DNA of 64,000 bases from Xenophilus arseniciresistens (GCF_028023875.1 NZ_JAQIPB010000001.1:124001-188000), one strand, 5' to 3'. Shown: positions 43,328-52,188, counted from the stretch's first letter. Numbers and translations: made by a program. Notes: generated by a model not told the origin, from the sequence alone.

Positions 43328-44601
43328 CGCCGGTGATGGTTCTCACGATGGTGCTGTGCTTTGCACTGTCGATCTCCGTGGCCGTGTCCATCGGCCTGGC
43401 CTCGGTGCTGGGCATGCAGGTCTCCGGCGCACCCATGCTCATCTCCGCCAAGGAGATGTTCAACTCGATCAACAAGTTTCCGCTCGCGGCCATCCCCTTC
43501 TTCATCCTGGCCGGCAACCTGATGGAAACGGGCGGCATCTCGCGCCGGCTGGTGGAGTTCGCCAAGAGCATCGTGGGCGGCGTGCAGGGCGGCCTGCCCA
43601 TGACCTGCGTGCTCACCTGCATGATCTTCGCGGCCGTGTCGGGCTCCTCGGTGGCCACCACCTTCGCCATCGGCGCCATCCTGATCCCGGCGCTGATCAA
43701 GCACGGCTACCCCACGCCCTATGCCGCGGCGCTGCAGGCCACCAGCGCGGAGCTGGGCGTGATCATCCCGCCCTCGATCCCGATGATCCTGTACGGCGTG
43801 AGCGCCGAAGTCTCCATCGGCGAGCTGTTCATCGCCGGCTTCGGCCCGGGCATCCTGATCAGCGCCGCGCTGATGCTCTTCGTCTGGATCTACTGCAAGT
43901 GGAAGGGCTGGGGCAAGAACGACGGCGACGGCCGCATGCCCTTCTTCAAGGCGCTGTGGCAGGCCGGCTGGGCGCTGCTGATGCCGGTGATCATCCTGGG
44001 CGGCATCTACGGCGGCATCTTCACGCCCACCGAAGCCTCGGCCGTGGCCGTGTTCTACGCGCTGATCGTGGGCGGGGTGATCTACCGCGAAATCCGTTTG
44101 CCCGACCTCTACCGGATCCTGCGCAAGTCGGTGATCTCGTCGGCGGTGATCATGTTCATCATCGCCAACGCGGGCCTGTTCGCCTTCCTGATCACGCGCG
44201 CGGGCGTGCCCGAAGCCATCGGCCACTGGCTCGAGTCGGTGCTGCAATCGCCCGTCATGTTCCTGCTGGGCGTGAACGCGGCGCTGTTCATCATCGGCAT
44301 GTTCATCGAGACCAGCGCGGCCATCATCGTGCTTGCGCCCATCCTCGCGCCCGTGGCGCTGCACTTCGGCATCGACCCGGTGCACTTCGGCCTGATCATG
44401 GTGGTGAACCTGGCGCTGGGCATGATCACGCCGCCCTTCGGCGTGAACCTGTTCGCCGCCTGCACGGTGGCGCGCATCTCGCTGGATCGCATCGTGGGCC
44501 ATCTGCTGCCCTTTGTCGGTGTGATCCTGGCCTGCCTGATGGTGATCACCTACGTGCCGGGCATCTCGCTGGGCCTGCGCGACCTGGTCTACGCGCGCTG
44601 A
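43324..44601 (+). CDS. TRAP transporter large permease, DctM family
   Basis: A 425-residue permease with about twelve helices that uses a sodium gradient to import the substrate delivered by DctP. Family signatures are visible: FPLAAIPFFILAGNLMETGG, AVSGSSVATTFAIGAILIP, GVIIPPSIPMILYG, GGIFTPTEASAVAVFYALI and GMITPPFGVNLF. It ends the denD-dctPQM operon; two GC-rich hairpins follow. Confidence 0.96.
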   Translation: MTPVMVLTMVLCFALSISVAVSIGLASVLGMQVSGAPMLISAKEMFNSINKFPLAAIPFFILAGNLMETGGISRRLVEFAKSIVGGVQGGLPMTCVLTCMIFAAVSGSSVATTFAIGAILIPALIKHGYPTPYAAALQATSAELGVIIPPSIPMILYGVSAEVSIGELFIAGFGPGILISAALMLFVWIYCKWKGWGKNDGDGRMPFFKALWQAGWALLMPVIILGGIYGGIFTPTEASAVAVFYALIVGGVIYREIRLPDLYRILRKSVISSAVIMFIIANAGLFAFLITRAGVPEAIGHWLESVLQSPVMFLLGVNAALFIIGMFIETSAAIIVLAPILAPVALHFGIDPVHFGLIMVVNLALGMITPPFGVNLFAACTVARISLDRIVGHLLPFVGVILACLMVITYVPGISLGLRDLVYAR

Positions 44602-44610
44602 GGGCGCGCC

Positions 44611-44676
44611 GCGCGCACGGCCAGCCACAGCCGTGCGCGCCCCGCCCCGCGCCCACGCGCATGCCCGGGGCGGGGC
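44611..44676 (+). repeat. Two tandem GC-only hairpins downstream of the TRAP operon
   Basis: GCGCGCACGGC (44611-44621) pairs perfectly with 44630-44640, and GCCCCGCCCCG (44639-44649) pairs perfectly with 44666-44676. Both stems are 11 bp and there is no T-run. They could stabilise the 3' end or pause polymerase; they do not look like classical terminators. Confidence 0.6.
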
Positions 44677-44745
44677 CGGGTCTTCATGCGGGTGTCATGG
44701 CAACACGGGAAGCTGCCGGCTCCCGTCTCCTGCCCCCAGCCGCGA

Positions 44746-45324
44746 ATGTTCCTGCTCAAGACCGACAAAGCCCGCGAGGAGCTGCGCCCCGGCCAGCGCA
44801 CCCTGAGCCAGCGCGAGCGCGCGCTGCTGCTGATGGCCGACGGGCGCCACACGGTGACCGACTTCGGCCCCATCTTCGGTGGCGTGGAAGAAGCCCGCCG
44901 CGTGGCCAGCGAACTGCACGCGCAGGGCTACCTGCAGCTGGCCCAGCCCGCGCCCGCACCCATCCAGACCCGCGCGCCGGTGCAGCCCGCACCGGTACAG
45001 GTGCCCGTGCCTGTGTCTGTGCCTGCGCCCGAAGAAGCGCCCTACCAGGCCCCCGGCAATGCGGCCGACAACTTCGAGGGCAGGCGCTCCCTGGCCACCA
45101 CGCGCATGTTCCTGTTCGACCTGTGCGAACGCATGTTCGCGCGCCGCGACCCGCTGCAGGCCGAGCGCCTGCGCGAAGCCCTGCGCGAGGCGCGTGACGG
45201 CCTGACCATGCTGATGGTGGCCGAGACCATGCTGGCCGACATCGAACGCGAGGCCGGCGCCGAGCGCGCCGCCGCGATCCGCGAACGCATCGACAAGCTG
45301 ATGCCGCGCGAAGCGCTGCACTGA
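44746..45324 (+). CDS. Hypothetical cytosolic protein with Pro-rich linker
   Basis: A 192-residue protein of unknown function. The N-terminal part (about 1-70) resembles a winged helix (LSQRERALLLMADGRHTVTDF, EEARRVASELHAQGYLQL). A Pro/Val/Ala linker follows (about 72-100, PAPVQVPVPVSVPAP), then a helical C-terminal domain (RRSLATTRMFLFDLCERMFARRD, ERIDKLMP). No signal peptide. The domain order suggests a regulator or scaffold. An in-frame ATG at 44686 is an alternative start. Confidence 0.72.
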   Translation: MFLLKTDKAREELRPGQRTLSQRERALLLMADGRHTVTDFGPIFGGVEEARRVASELHAQGYLQLAQPAPAPIQTRAPVQPAPVQVPVPVSVPAPEEAPYQAPGNAADNFEGRRSLATTRMFLFDLCERMFARRDPLQAERLREALREARDGLTMLMVAETMLADIEREAGAERAAAIRERIDKLMPREALH

Positions 45325-45375
45325 GCCGGCGCGCGCCCCTTTTTTGAGTTGCGGCGCAGCGCCGAAGAAAGAGCT

Positions 45376-47010
45376 TCAGTCCGCCGCGCCGGCGCGCAGC
45401 AGGTGCTTCTGAATCTTGCCGCTGGTGGTCTTGGGCAGGGTGTGCGCAAAGCGGTAGCGACGCGGCCGCTTGTAGGCCGCCAGCCGGTCGCCCTGCACCA
45501 GAAACTGGTCCAGCAGCTCGGCGCTGAGGAACTGGCCGCTCTTGGGCACCACATGGGCCACCACCACCTGGCCCCAGCGCTCGTCGGGCTCGCCCACCAC
45601 CGCCGCTTCCAGCACGCCCGGGTGCTCGACCAGCGCGTCCTCGACCTCGCGCGGATAGACGTTCTCGGCACCGGAATTGATCATGTAGTCGATGCGGTCG
45701 CGGATCCAGAGGTAGCCGTCGGCATCGAGGTGGCCCAGGTCGCCCGTGTGGTACCAGCCATGGGCCAGTGCGCGCAGGTTGGCGTCGGGCCGGCGCAGGT
45801 AGCCGGCCATCATGCAGGGGCCGCGCACTAGGATCTCGCCCACCTCGCCACTCGCGCAGGGCTCGTTCGGGTCGGTGGGCTGGCCGTCCTCGCGCAGGCG
45901 GGCCACGCACAGGTCGTGGCCCATGGCCGGCAGGCCGGCCGAGCCCGCATGGCTGAGCTGCTCATGCGGGAACAGCACCGACATGCAGGGCCCCATTTCG
46001 GTGGTGCCGTAGACCTGCACCAGCCCCGTGCCCACGCGCGCGCTCCATTCGCGGATCAGGTGCGGCGCCATCGAGGCGCCGCCGTACTCCACCAGCCGTA
46101 GCGAGCGGGTGTCGCGCGTGGCCAGCGAAGGCTCGTTGAGCAGCATGGTCACCATGGTGGGCGCGGCGAAGAAGAAGCTCACCTTCTCGGCCTCGATCAG
46201 GCGCAGCGCCTCGGCCGCGTCGAAGCGGCGCAGCAGCACCTGCGTGGCGCCCACCTGCAGCCGCGGCAGAAAGCTGGTGTGCAGCTCGGCCGTGTGGTTG
46301 AGCGGCGCCATGGCCAGGCCCACGTCCTCGCGCCGGAACTGCATCACCTGCTGCATCAGCGCGTTGTGCGCCAGCTTGCTGCGATGGGTGTGCAGCACGC
46401 CCTTGGGCCGGCCCGTGGTGCCGCTGGTGTACATGAGGATGCAGGGCTCGGTCTCTGCCACCGCCACCGCGGGCGGCTGCGCGGGCTGGCCGGCCGCCAT
46501 CGCGTCCAGCCGCTGCGTGGCAAAACCCGGCGTGGCGCCCACATCGGCATAGAGCCAGTGCGGCACCTGCGGCGCCAGCGCGCGCGCCTTCTCCACCACG
46601 GCCGCACCTTCGTCTTCGAACACCAGCGCGCGCGCCTGCCCATCGTCGAGGATGAAGGCCAGTTCCTGCGCCGCCAGCCGGTAGTTCACGGGGTTGAACA
46701 CGGCGCCGATGCGCGCGCAGGCCAGCAGCACGAAAACGAAGGCCGGCGTGTTGTAGAGAAAGGCCGCGACCACGTCGCCGCGGCCGATGCCCAGCTGCAT
46801 CAGGCCATGGGCATGGCGGTTGACCTCGGCGTCCAGCTGCGCATAGGTCCAGGCCTGGCGGCTGCCGCCCTCATGGAAGACCAGCGCCTCCTTGGCCGGC
46901 AGGTAGCGCGCCGGCCAGGCCAGCGTGTCGCCCAGTGTCGGGCCCGTCGGTCGGCCCGCCGCTTCGCCGCGCGCCTGGTCTGCCTGCTGCGCCTGCTCCG
47001 TGATCCCCAT
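45376..47010 (-). CDS. AMP-dependent acyl-CoA synthetase
   Basis: ANL-superfamily ligase of 544 residues that activates a carboxylic acid with ATP and joins it to CoA. The P-loop motif is LMYTSGTTGRPKGVLHTH, the second motif VYGTTEMGP, the hinge region GWYHTGDLGHLDADGYL, and the catalytic lysine is in LPKTTSGKIQKHLL. Substrate is most likely a medium or long fatty acid or an aromatic acid. The start at 47010 has GAGGGAG about 6 bases upstream. It lies 120 bp downstream of cadR on the same strand and is functionally separate. Confidence 0.93.
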   Translation of the reverse strand: MGITEQAQQADQARGEAAGRPTGPTLGDTLAWPARYLPAKEALVFHEGGSRQAWTYAQLDAEVNRHAHGLMQLGIGRGDVVAAFLYNTPAFVFVLLACARIGAVFNPVNYRLAAQELAFILDDGQARALVFEDEGAAVVEKARALAPQVPHWLYADVGATPGFATQRLDAMAAGQPAQPPAVAVAETEPCILMYTSGTTGRPKGVLHTHRSKLAHNALMQQVMQFRREDVGLAMAPLNHTAELHTSFLPRLQVGATQVLLRRFDAAEALRLIEAEKVSFFFAAPTMVTMLLNEPSLATRDTRSLRLVEYGGASMAPHLIREWSARVGTGLVQVYGTTEMGPCMSVLFPHEQLSHAGSAGLPAMGHDLCVARLREDGQPTDPNEPCASGEVGEILVRGPCMMAGYLRRPDANLRALAHGWYHTGDLGHLDADGYLWIRDRIDYMINSGAENVYPREVEDALVEHPGVLEAAVVGEPDERWGQVVVAHVVPKSGQFLSAELLDQFLVQGDRLAAYKRPRRYRFAHTLPKTTSGKIQKHLLRAGAAD

Positions 47011-47130
47011 GCTGCTCCCTCGGAAAAAAGGGCAAAAGTATAGGAAGGCAGGCACGGCCGCGCGCCCTGCTGCACGCGAGACCCCACGGGGCGCCAGGGC
47101 GCCCCCGGCACCGGTTCGCGGCCTCGGGCC

Positions 47131-47604
47131 CTACACATGCCGGCTGGCCGGCGAGCCGCGCTCGCCGTGCAGCGGCAGCGCGTCCGCGCGCGCGTGCAGG
47201 GCTTCGATGATGTGGCATTCGCTGCCCCGGCCGTCGCAGCTGTCGCGCAGGGCCGCAAGGTCTTTTTCCAGCGCGCGCAGCTCGCGCAGGCGTTCGCGCA
47301 CATGGCCCAGGTGCGCGTCCAGCGCCGTGCGCGCCGTGTCGCAATCGGCCTGGCTGCGCAGGTTCAGCGCCATCAGCGTTCGCACCTCGTCGAGCGACAT
47401 GTCCATGGCCCGGCACAGGCGGATGAAGCGCAGCGCATGCACCTCGGCCTGGCTGTAGAGGCGGTAGTCGTTGTCGGCCCGGTCGGCCGGCGCGATCAGG
47501 CCCTGCTTCTCGTAGTAGCGGATGTTGGCCGGGCTCACGCCGCTGGCGGCCGCGGCCTCGCCGATGCGGTAACCCTGCGCGGAACGTGGGGAGCGGACTG
47601 CCAT
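47131..47604 (-). CDS. cadR: MerR-family heavy-metal regulator, CadR/PbrR-like
   Basis: A 157-residue MerR regulator that senses divalent cadmium, lead or zinc. The helix-turn-helix is YRIGEAAAASGVSPANIRYYEKQGL. The metal site is complete: Cys88 (QADCDTA), Cys123 and Cys130 (RDSCDGRGSECHII), with the same 35- and 7-residue spacing as the three cysteines of CadR/PbrR. The C-terminus ends in a His-poor tail. It is divergent from the P-type ATPase gene; the promoter between them has the long spacer typical of MerR control. Confidence 0.95.
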   Translation of the reverse strand: MAVRSPRSAQGYRIGEAAAASGVSPANIRYYEKQGLIAPADRADNDYRLYSQAEVHALRFIRLCRAMDMSLDEVRTLMALNLRSQADCDTARTALDAHLGHVRERLRELRALEKDLAALRDSCDGRGSECHIIEALHARADALPLHGERGSPASRHV

Positions 47605-47607
47605 GGC

Positions 47608-47638
47608 TTGACCTTGAAGTGACTTCAACCTTTCCAAT
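47608..47638 (+). promoter_or_regulatory. CadR-controlled promoter of the P-type ATPase gene
   Basis: TTGACC (47608-47613) is followed by a 19-base spacer and TCCAAT (47633-47638). The spacer holds the perfect palindrome TTGAAGT-G-ACTTCAA (47614-47628). A 19-20 base spacer with a central dyad is the MerR-family layout, where the bound regulator realigns the two promoter elements. Confidence 0.75.
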
Positions 47639-47665
47639 CGTGGCACAGCGAATCACCTGGGTGCC

Positions 47666-49723
47666 ATGACTTCTGCGAACAACCCTTCCAAGACCGAGAG
47701 AACCCCTGCGGCAAAAAGCGCCGAGGCGCCGGGCTGCTGCGGCGGCTGCAGCCCGGCCATCCGCCTGCGTGCGACAGCCGCGCCCCAGGCTGCGCCCCAA
47801 GCCGACGACGGCCATGCCCACGACGGCGCCGCAGGCGACGGGCACGACCACGGCCCGCTGCCCAGCCTGCCGCGCATCGTCGCGGCGCTGCTGGTGGCGC
47901 TGGCGGCCGAGCTGAGCCATCTGCTGCTGCCCGACACGCGCGCCTGGCACATCGCCGGCATGGCGCTGGCGGCCGTGGCCATCGGCCTGTCGGGCCTGGG
48001 CATCTATGCCAGCGGCCTGCGGGCCCTCATGCGCGGCAAGCTGGGCATCGACACATTGATGGCCGTGGCCGTCACGGGCGCCTTCCTCATTGGCCAGTGG
48101 CCTGAAGCCGCGATGGTCATGTCGCTCTATGCGCTGGCCGAACTGATCGAGCACAAGGCCGCCGACCGCGCGCGCAATGCCATCGCGGGCCTGATGGCCC
48201 TGGCGCCCGATGAAGCCGAGGTGCAGGCGCCCGACGGCAGCTGGCAGCGCCAGCGCGCGCGCACCGTGCCCGTGGGCGCCGTGGTGCGCGTGCGCCCGGG
48301 CGAGCGCGTGCCGCTGGACGGCACCGTGACCGAAGGCCGCAGCGCCATCGACCAGGCCAGCGTGACCGGCGAAAGCATTCCGGTGGACAAGGGCCCGGGT
48401 GACGCGGTCTTTGCCGCCACCGTCAACCAGGGCGGCGAGCTGCAGCTGCGCGTGACGGCCGCTGCCGGCCAGACCACGCTGGACCGCATCATCGAAGCCG
48501 TGGAGCAGGCCCAGGCCACGCGCGCGCCCACGCAGCGCTTTGTCGAACGCTTCGCGGCCATCTACACGCCCACCGTCTTCGTGCTGGCCCTGCTGGTGGC
48601 CCTGCTGCCGCCGCTGCTGCTGGACTGGGCCTGGCTCGAGGCCATCTACAAGGCTTTGGTGCTGCTGGTCATCGCCTGCCCCTGCGCGCTGGTGATCTCC
48701 ACGCCCGTCACGGTGGTCAGCGGGCTCACGGCCGCGGCGCGGCGCGGCGTGCTGATCAAGGGCGGCACCCACCTGGAGAACGCGCGCAAGCTGCGCGCCG
48801 TGGCCCTGGACAAGACCGGCACGCTCACCGAAGGCAAGCCGCGCCTGGTGCACTGGCAACCCTGGCAAGGCGCGCAGCGCAATGCCGTGGCACGCGTGGC
48901 CGCCAGCCTGGCCGGACGTTCGGACCACCCGGTCTCGCTTGCCATTGCGCAGGGGCTGGCTGATGAGGCCGGTGACACGGTGACGGACTTCCGCGCCCTG
49001 GTGGGCCGCGGCAGCGAAGGCCGCATGAACGGCCAGGCCTGGGCCCTGGGCAACCACCGCCTGGCTGAAGAGCGCGGCCTGTGCAGCCCGGCGCTGGAGG
49101 CCGCGCTGGCCGAGCATGAACAGCAGGGCCGCACCGTCACGCTGCTGATGGACGAACACGGCGTGCGCGCACTCTTCGCAGTGGCCGACACCGTCAAGCC
49201 CCACGCCCGGCGCGCGGTGGCCGAGCTGATCGCGGCGGGCGTCACGCCCGTCATGCTCAGCGGCGACAACCCCGCCACCGCACAGGCCGTGGCCCGCCAG
49301 GCCGGCATTGCCGACGCGCGCGGCGGCCTGCTGCCGCAAGACAAGCTGCAGGCCATCCGCGCGCTGCAGCAGCACCACGGCGCCACGGGCATGACCGGCG
49401 ACGGCATCAACGACGCCCCCGCGCTGGCGCAGGCCGACATCGGCTTCGCGATGGGCGCCGCGGGCACCGACATCGCCATGGAAGCGGCCGACGTGGTGAT
49501 CATGAACGACGACCTGGGCCGCATTGCCGAAACGGTGCGCCTGTCGCGCCGCACCCATGCGCTGCTGTGGCAGAACATCACGCTCGCGCTGGGCATCAAG
49601 GCCGTGTTCTTCGTGCTGGCCGTGCTGGGCCAGGCCACGATGTGGATGGCCGTGTTTGCCGACATGGGCGCCAGCCTGCTGGTGGTGGCCAACGGCCTGC
49701 GACTGCTGCGCATGCGCGGATGA
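47666..49723 (+). CDS. cadA: Cadmium/zinc/lead-exporting P-type ATPase
   Basis: P1B-type ATPase of 685 residues that pumps divalent soft metals out of the cell. Landmarks in order: TGES (234-237), the transmembrane CPC metal site (338-340, LLVIACPCALVIS), DKTGTLT with phosphorylated Asp382, SDHP, and TGDGINDAPAL. Eight membrane helices are expected. There is no classical N-terminal HMA domain; instead the N-terminus has a Cys cluster (GCCGGCSP, 23-30) and a His/Asp stretch (DDGHAHDGAAGDGHDHG), which probably act as the metal-binding region. Its TGA stop is the first three bases of the next operon's TGATCC promoter element. Confidence 0.95.
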   Translation: MTSANNPSKTERTPAAKSAEAPGCCGGCSPAIRLRATAAPQAAPQADDGHAHDGAAGDGHDHGPLPSLPRIVAALLVALAAELSHLLLPDTRAWHIAGMALAAVAIGLSGLGIYASGLRALMRGKLGIDTLMAVAVTGAFLIGQWPEAAMVMSLYALAELIEHKAADRARNAIAGLMALAPDEAEVQAPDGSWQRQRARTVPVGAVVRVRPGERVPLDGTVTEGRSAIDQASVTGESIPVDKGPGDAVFAATVNQGGELQLRVTAAAGQTTLDRIIEAVEQAQATRAPTQRFVERFAAIYTPTVFVLALLVALLPPLLLDWAWLEAIYKALVLLVIACPCALVISTPVTVVSGLTAAARRGVLIKGGTHLENARKLRAVALDKTGTLTEGKPRLVHWQPWQGAQRNAVARVAASLAGRSDHPVSLAIAQGLADEAGDTVTDFRALVGRGSEGRMNGQAWALGNHRLAEERGLCSPALEAALAEHEQQGRTVTLLMDEHGVRALFAVADTVKPHARRAVAELIAAGVTPVMLSGDNPATAQAVARQAGIADARGGLLPQDKLQAIRALQQHHGATGMTGDGINDAPALAQADIGFAMGAAGTDIAMEAADVVIMNDDLGRIAETVRLSRRTHALLWQNITLALGIKAVFFVLAVLGQATMWMAVFADMGASLLVVANGLRLLRMRG

Positions 49724-49750
49724 TCCAGCAGGCGGGCGGCGGCGTAGAAA
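49721..49750 (+). promoter_or_regulatory. Predicted RpoE-ChrR-type ECF sigma promoter
   Basis: TGATCC (49721-49726), exactly 18 bases, then TAGAAA (49745-49750). This matches the promoter before the sigma gene at 60431-60402 (TGATCC-N18-TAAGAT) in both elements and spacing. It overlaps the cadA stop codon and lies 34 bases before the methyltransferase start, with an expected 5' leader of about 25-30 bases. Confidence 0.75.
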
Positions 49751-49784
49751 ACGCGAAGGGGCGACGGCGCCCCCAGGAGCCGCC

Positions 49785-50852
49785 ATGTCGCACAACCCGC
49801 CCGCCCCCACCCGCCTTGCGCTGAACATCGCCTTGCGCTGGGCCGAGCAGGGCCGGCTGCCCGATCCGATGCTGCGCGCGGGCATCCGGCAGTTGCTGCG
49901 CGAGCGCCTGCATTCCTTGCACAGCGGCAACGCCGAGGCCAGCGCAGCGCTGACGGAACAGTTTCTGGCCACGATGCGCGAAGCCCCGCTGGCCCTGCAC
50001 CCCGAGGCCGCCAATGCCCAGCACTATGAACTGCCGGCCGAGTTCTTCGCCCAGGTGCTGGGCCCGCACCGCAAGTACAGCGCCTGCCACTGGGGCGCGC
50101 AGGTGCAAACCCTCGAAGAGGCCGAAGCCGAGGCCCTGGCCCTGAGCTGCGAGCGCGCCAGCCTGCGCGACGGCCAGCGCGTGCTGGAACTGGGCTGCGG
50201 CTGGGGCTCGCTCTCGCTGTGGATGGCGCAGCACTACCCCCGCAGCGAGATCCTGGCGCTCTCCAACTCGCACTCGCAGCGCGCCTACATCGAGGCGCAG
50301 GCAGCACAGCGCGCGCTGCACAACCTGCGCGTGCAGACCTGCGACTTCAATGACTTCGACACCCCCGCGCGTTTCGACCGCGTGGTCTCGATCGAGATGT
50401 TCGAGCACCTGCGCAACTGGCCGCAGGCCTTTGCCAAAGTGGCGCGCTGGCTGGCGCCGCAAGGCCAGTTCTTCATGCACGTGTTCGCGCACCGCGAGGC
50501 CGCCTACCCCTTCGAGGCGCGCGACGCCAGCGACTGGATGAGCCAGTACTTCTTCACCGGCGGCATGATGCCCAGCGACGATCTGGCGCTGCGCTGCCAG
50601 GACGACCTGCGCCTGCTGCGGCAATGGCGCTGGGACGGCACCCACTACCAGCGCACCGCCGCCGCCTGGCTGGCCCGCATGGACGCGCAGCGCGCGCAGA
50701 TCGAGCCGCTGTTCGTCGCCACCTACGGCGCCGACCAGGCCGCGCTCTGGTGGGTGCGCTGGCGCCTGTTCTTCCTGGCGGTGGAGGAACTGTTCGGCCA
50801 CGCAGGCGGCCAGCAGTGGTGGGTGAGCCACTACCTGTTCGAGCCGCGCTGA
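49785..50852 (+). CDS. SAM-dependent methyltransferase, Cfa-like
   Basis: A 355-residue methyltransferase related to cyclopropane-fatty-acid synthases. The SAM motif is VLELGCGWGSLSLWMAQHY, followed by ILALSNSHSQRAYIE and IEMFEHLRNW. The N-terminal part is shorter and different from true Cfa enzymes and ends in the conserved HYELPAEFFAQVLGPHRKYSACHW. Such proteins are regular members of RpoE-ChrR regulons. It probably methylates an unsaturated lipid or related molecule. First gene of an operon with DUF1295 (21 bp gap) and DUF2177 proteins. AGGAG precedes the start by 5 bases. Confidence 0.92.
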   Translation: MSHNPPAPTRLALNIALRWAEQGRLPDPMLRAGIRQLLRERLHSLHSGNAEASAALTEQFLATMREAPLALHPEAANAQHYELPAEFFAQVLGPHRKYSACHWGAQVQTLEEAEAEALALSCERASLRDGQRVLELGCGWGSLSLWMAQHYPRSEILALSNSHSQRAYIEAQAAQRALHNLRVQTCDFNDFDTPARFDRVVSIEMFEHLRNWPQAFAKVARWLAPQGQFFMHVFAHREAAYPFEARDASDWMSQYFFTGGMMPSDDLALRCQDDLRLLRQWRWDGTHYQRTAAAWLARMDAQRAQIEPLFVATYGADQAALWWVRWRLFFLAVEELFGHAGGQQWWVSHYLFEPR

Positions 50853-50873
50853 GCACCACCGGCCCACGCCACG

Positions 50874-51701
50874 ATGCCGCACGACTCGCTCCTGCCCCTG
50901 GCCGCCACCGGCCTGCTGGTGGCCCTGGCCATGGCGCTGCCGACCTGGCTGCTGAGCCTGTGGCAGCGCGATGCAAGCCTGGCCGACCGGCTGTGGCCGC
51001 TGCTGATCGTGGTGCCAGGCTGGAGCTATGCGCTGCTGATGCAGCCCGCCGCGCCGCTGCGGCAACTGCTGATGCTGATGCTGGCCAGCGCCTGGGCCCT
51101 GCGCCTGGCCCTGTTCATCACCTGGCGCAACCGGGGCCATGGCGAAGACCGGCGCTACCGGGCCATGCGCGAGGCGCACGGCGCGCGCTTCGGCCTGCGC
51201 AGCCTGTGGAGCGTGTTCGGCCTGCAGGCGCTGCTGGCCTGGGTGGTGTCGGCCCCCTTCCTGGCCGCGGGCCAGAGCAGCGCGCCTGCGGGCTGGCTCG
51301 ACGCACTGGGCCTGGCACTGGCCCTGTTCGGCCTGCTCTATGAAGCCGTGGCCGACGCGCAGCTGGCCCGCTTCAAGGCCCAGGCCGGCAACCGGGGCCG
51401 GGTGATGGACCAGGGGCTGTGGCGCAACTCGCGCCACCCCAATTACTTTGGCGAATGCTGCGTGTGGTGGGGCCTGGGCCTGGCCGCACTGGGCGCGGGT
51501 GCCGGCGCCGCCTGGGGCCTGGTTTCCCCACTGCTCATGACCGTGCTGCTGCTGCGCGTGTCGGGCGTGCGCCTGCTCGAGCGGGACATCGAAGAGCGCC
51601 GCCCCGCCTACCGCGACTACGCGGCGCGCACGCCGGCCTTCGTGCCCGGCCCGCGTCGCCAGCCGGGCGCGGCAAAGCCTGACAGCCGCAGCGCGCACTG
51701 A
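50874..51701 (+). CDS. DUF1295 membrane protein (steroid-reductase-like fold)
   Basis: A 275-residue integral membrane protein with about seven helices. The DUF1295 signatures are ITWRNRGHGEDRRYRAMREAHG and GLWRNSRHPNYFGECCVWWG; the latter is the cofactor-binding part shared with isoprenylcysteine methyltransferases and steroid 5-alpha-reductases. It may reduce or methylate a membrane lipid. It follows the methyltransferase by 21 bp. Proteins of this family recur beside Cfa-like enzymes under ChrR-linked sigma factors. Confidence 0.92.
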   Translation: MPHDSLLPLAATGLLVALAMALPTWLLSLWQRDASLADRLWPLLIVVPGWSYALLMQPAAPLRQLLMLMLASAWALRLALFITWRNRGHGEDRRYRAMREAHGARFGLRSLWSVFGLQALLAWVVSAPFLAAGQSSAPAGWLDALGLALALFGLLYEAVADAQLARFKAQAGNRGRVMDQGLWRNSRHPNYFGECCVWWGLGLAALGAGAGAAWGLVSPLLMTVLLLRVSGVRLLERDIEERRPAYRDYAARTPAFVPGPRRQPGAAKPDSRSAH

Positions 51702-51762
51702 GCCGTCCACTTCATCCTCACCGCCTCGTTCTCATCCCACACACCTGCAAGGCAGACGCACC

Positions 51763-52188
51763 ATGTCCCCGCTCCAGATCGCCATTGCCTACCCCCTTGC
51801 CGCACTGGTGCTGCTGGCCCTGGACGCCGTCTGGCTCAGCACCATGGCCGAGCGCCTGTACCGCGGCGGCATCGGCCACCTGATGGCGGCGTCGCCCCAC
51901 TGGGGCGCCGCGGCGCTGTTCTATGTGATCTACCTGGCCGGCATTCTTTTCTTTGCCGTTGCGCCGGCGCTGGACGCCCGCCGCCCCGTGCTCACGGGCC
52001 TGGGGCTGGGCGCGCTGCTCGGCCTGGTGGCCTATGCGACCTTCTCGCTGACCAACCACGCCACCCTGCGCGACTGGCCCTGGCGCGTGACCCTGGCCGA
52101 CCTGCTGTGGGGCCCCGTGCTCACGGGGCTGACGGCCGCGGCCACCTGCCTGCTGCTGCCCTGGGTGCAGGGGCTGCTGCGCAGATAG
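51763..52188 (+). CDS. DUF2177 membrane protein
   Basis: A 141-residue protein with four helices. The pattern YPLAALVLLALDAVWLSTMAERLY at the N-terminus and FSLTNHATLRDWPWRVTLADLLWGPVLTG near the C-terminus identifies DUF2177. Function unknown, but the family is almost always found with RpoE-ChrR or Cfa genes. It lies 61 bp after the DUF1295 gene and probably ends this operon. Confidence 0.92.
   Translation: MSPLQIAIAYPLAALVLLALDAVWLSTMAERLYRGGIGHLMAASPHWGAAALFYVIYLAGILFFAVAPALDARRPVLTGLGLGALLGLVAYATFSLTNHATLRDWPWRVTLADLLWGPVLTGLTAAATCLLLPWVQGLLRR

Noticed and set aside
43356..45197. 613-codon plus-strand frame overlapping dctM
   Set aside because: Out of frame with the clear DctM protein; low-complexity Arg/His-rich product.
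46871..50014. 1047-codon minus-strand frame across cadR and cadA
   Set aside because: It covers two well-supported genes and the CadR promoter and has no recognisable domain.
49596..51710. 704-codon minus-strand frame antisense to the Cfa-like and DUF1295 genes
   Set aside because: Overlaps two real genes and their intergenic ribosome-binding sites; Gln/His/Arg-rich shadow.
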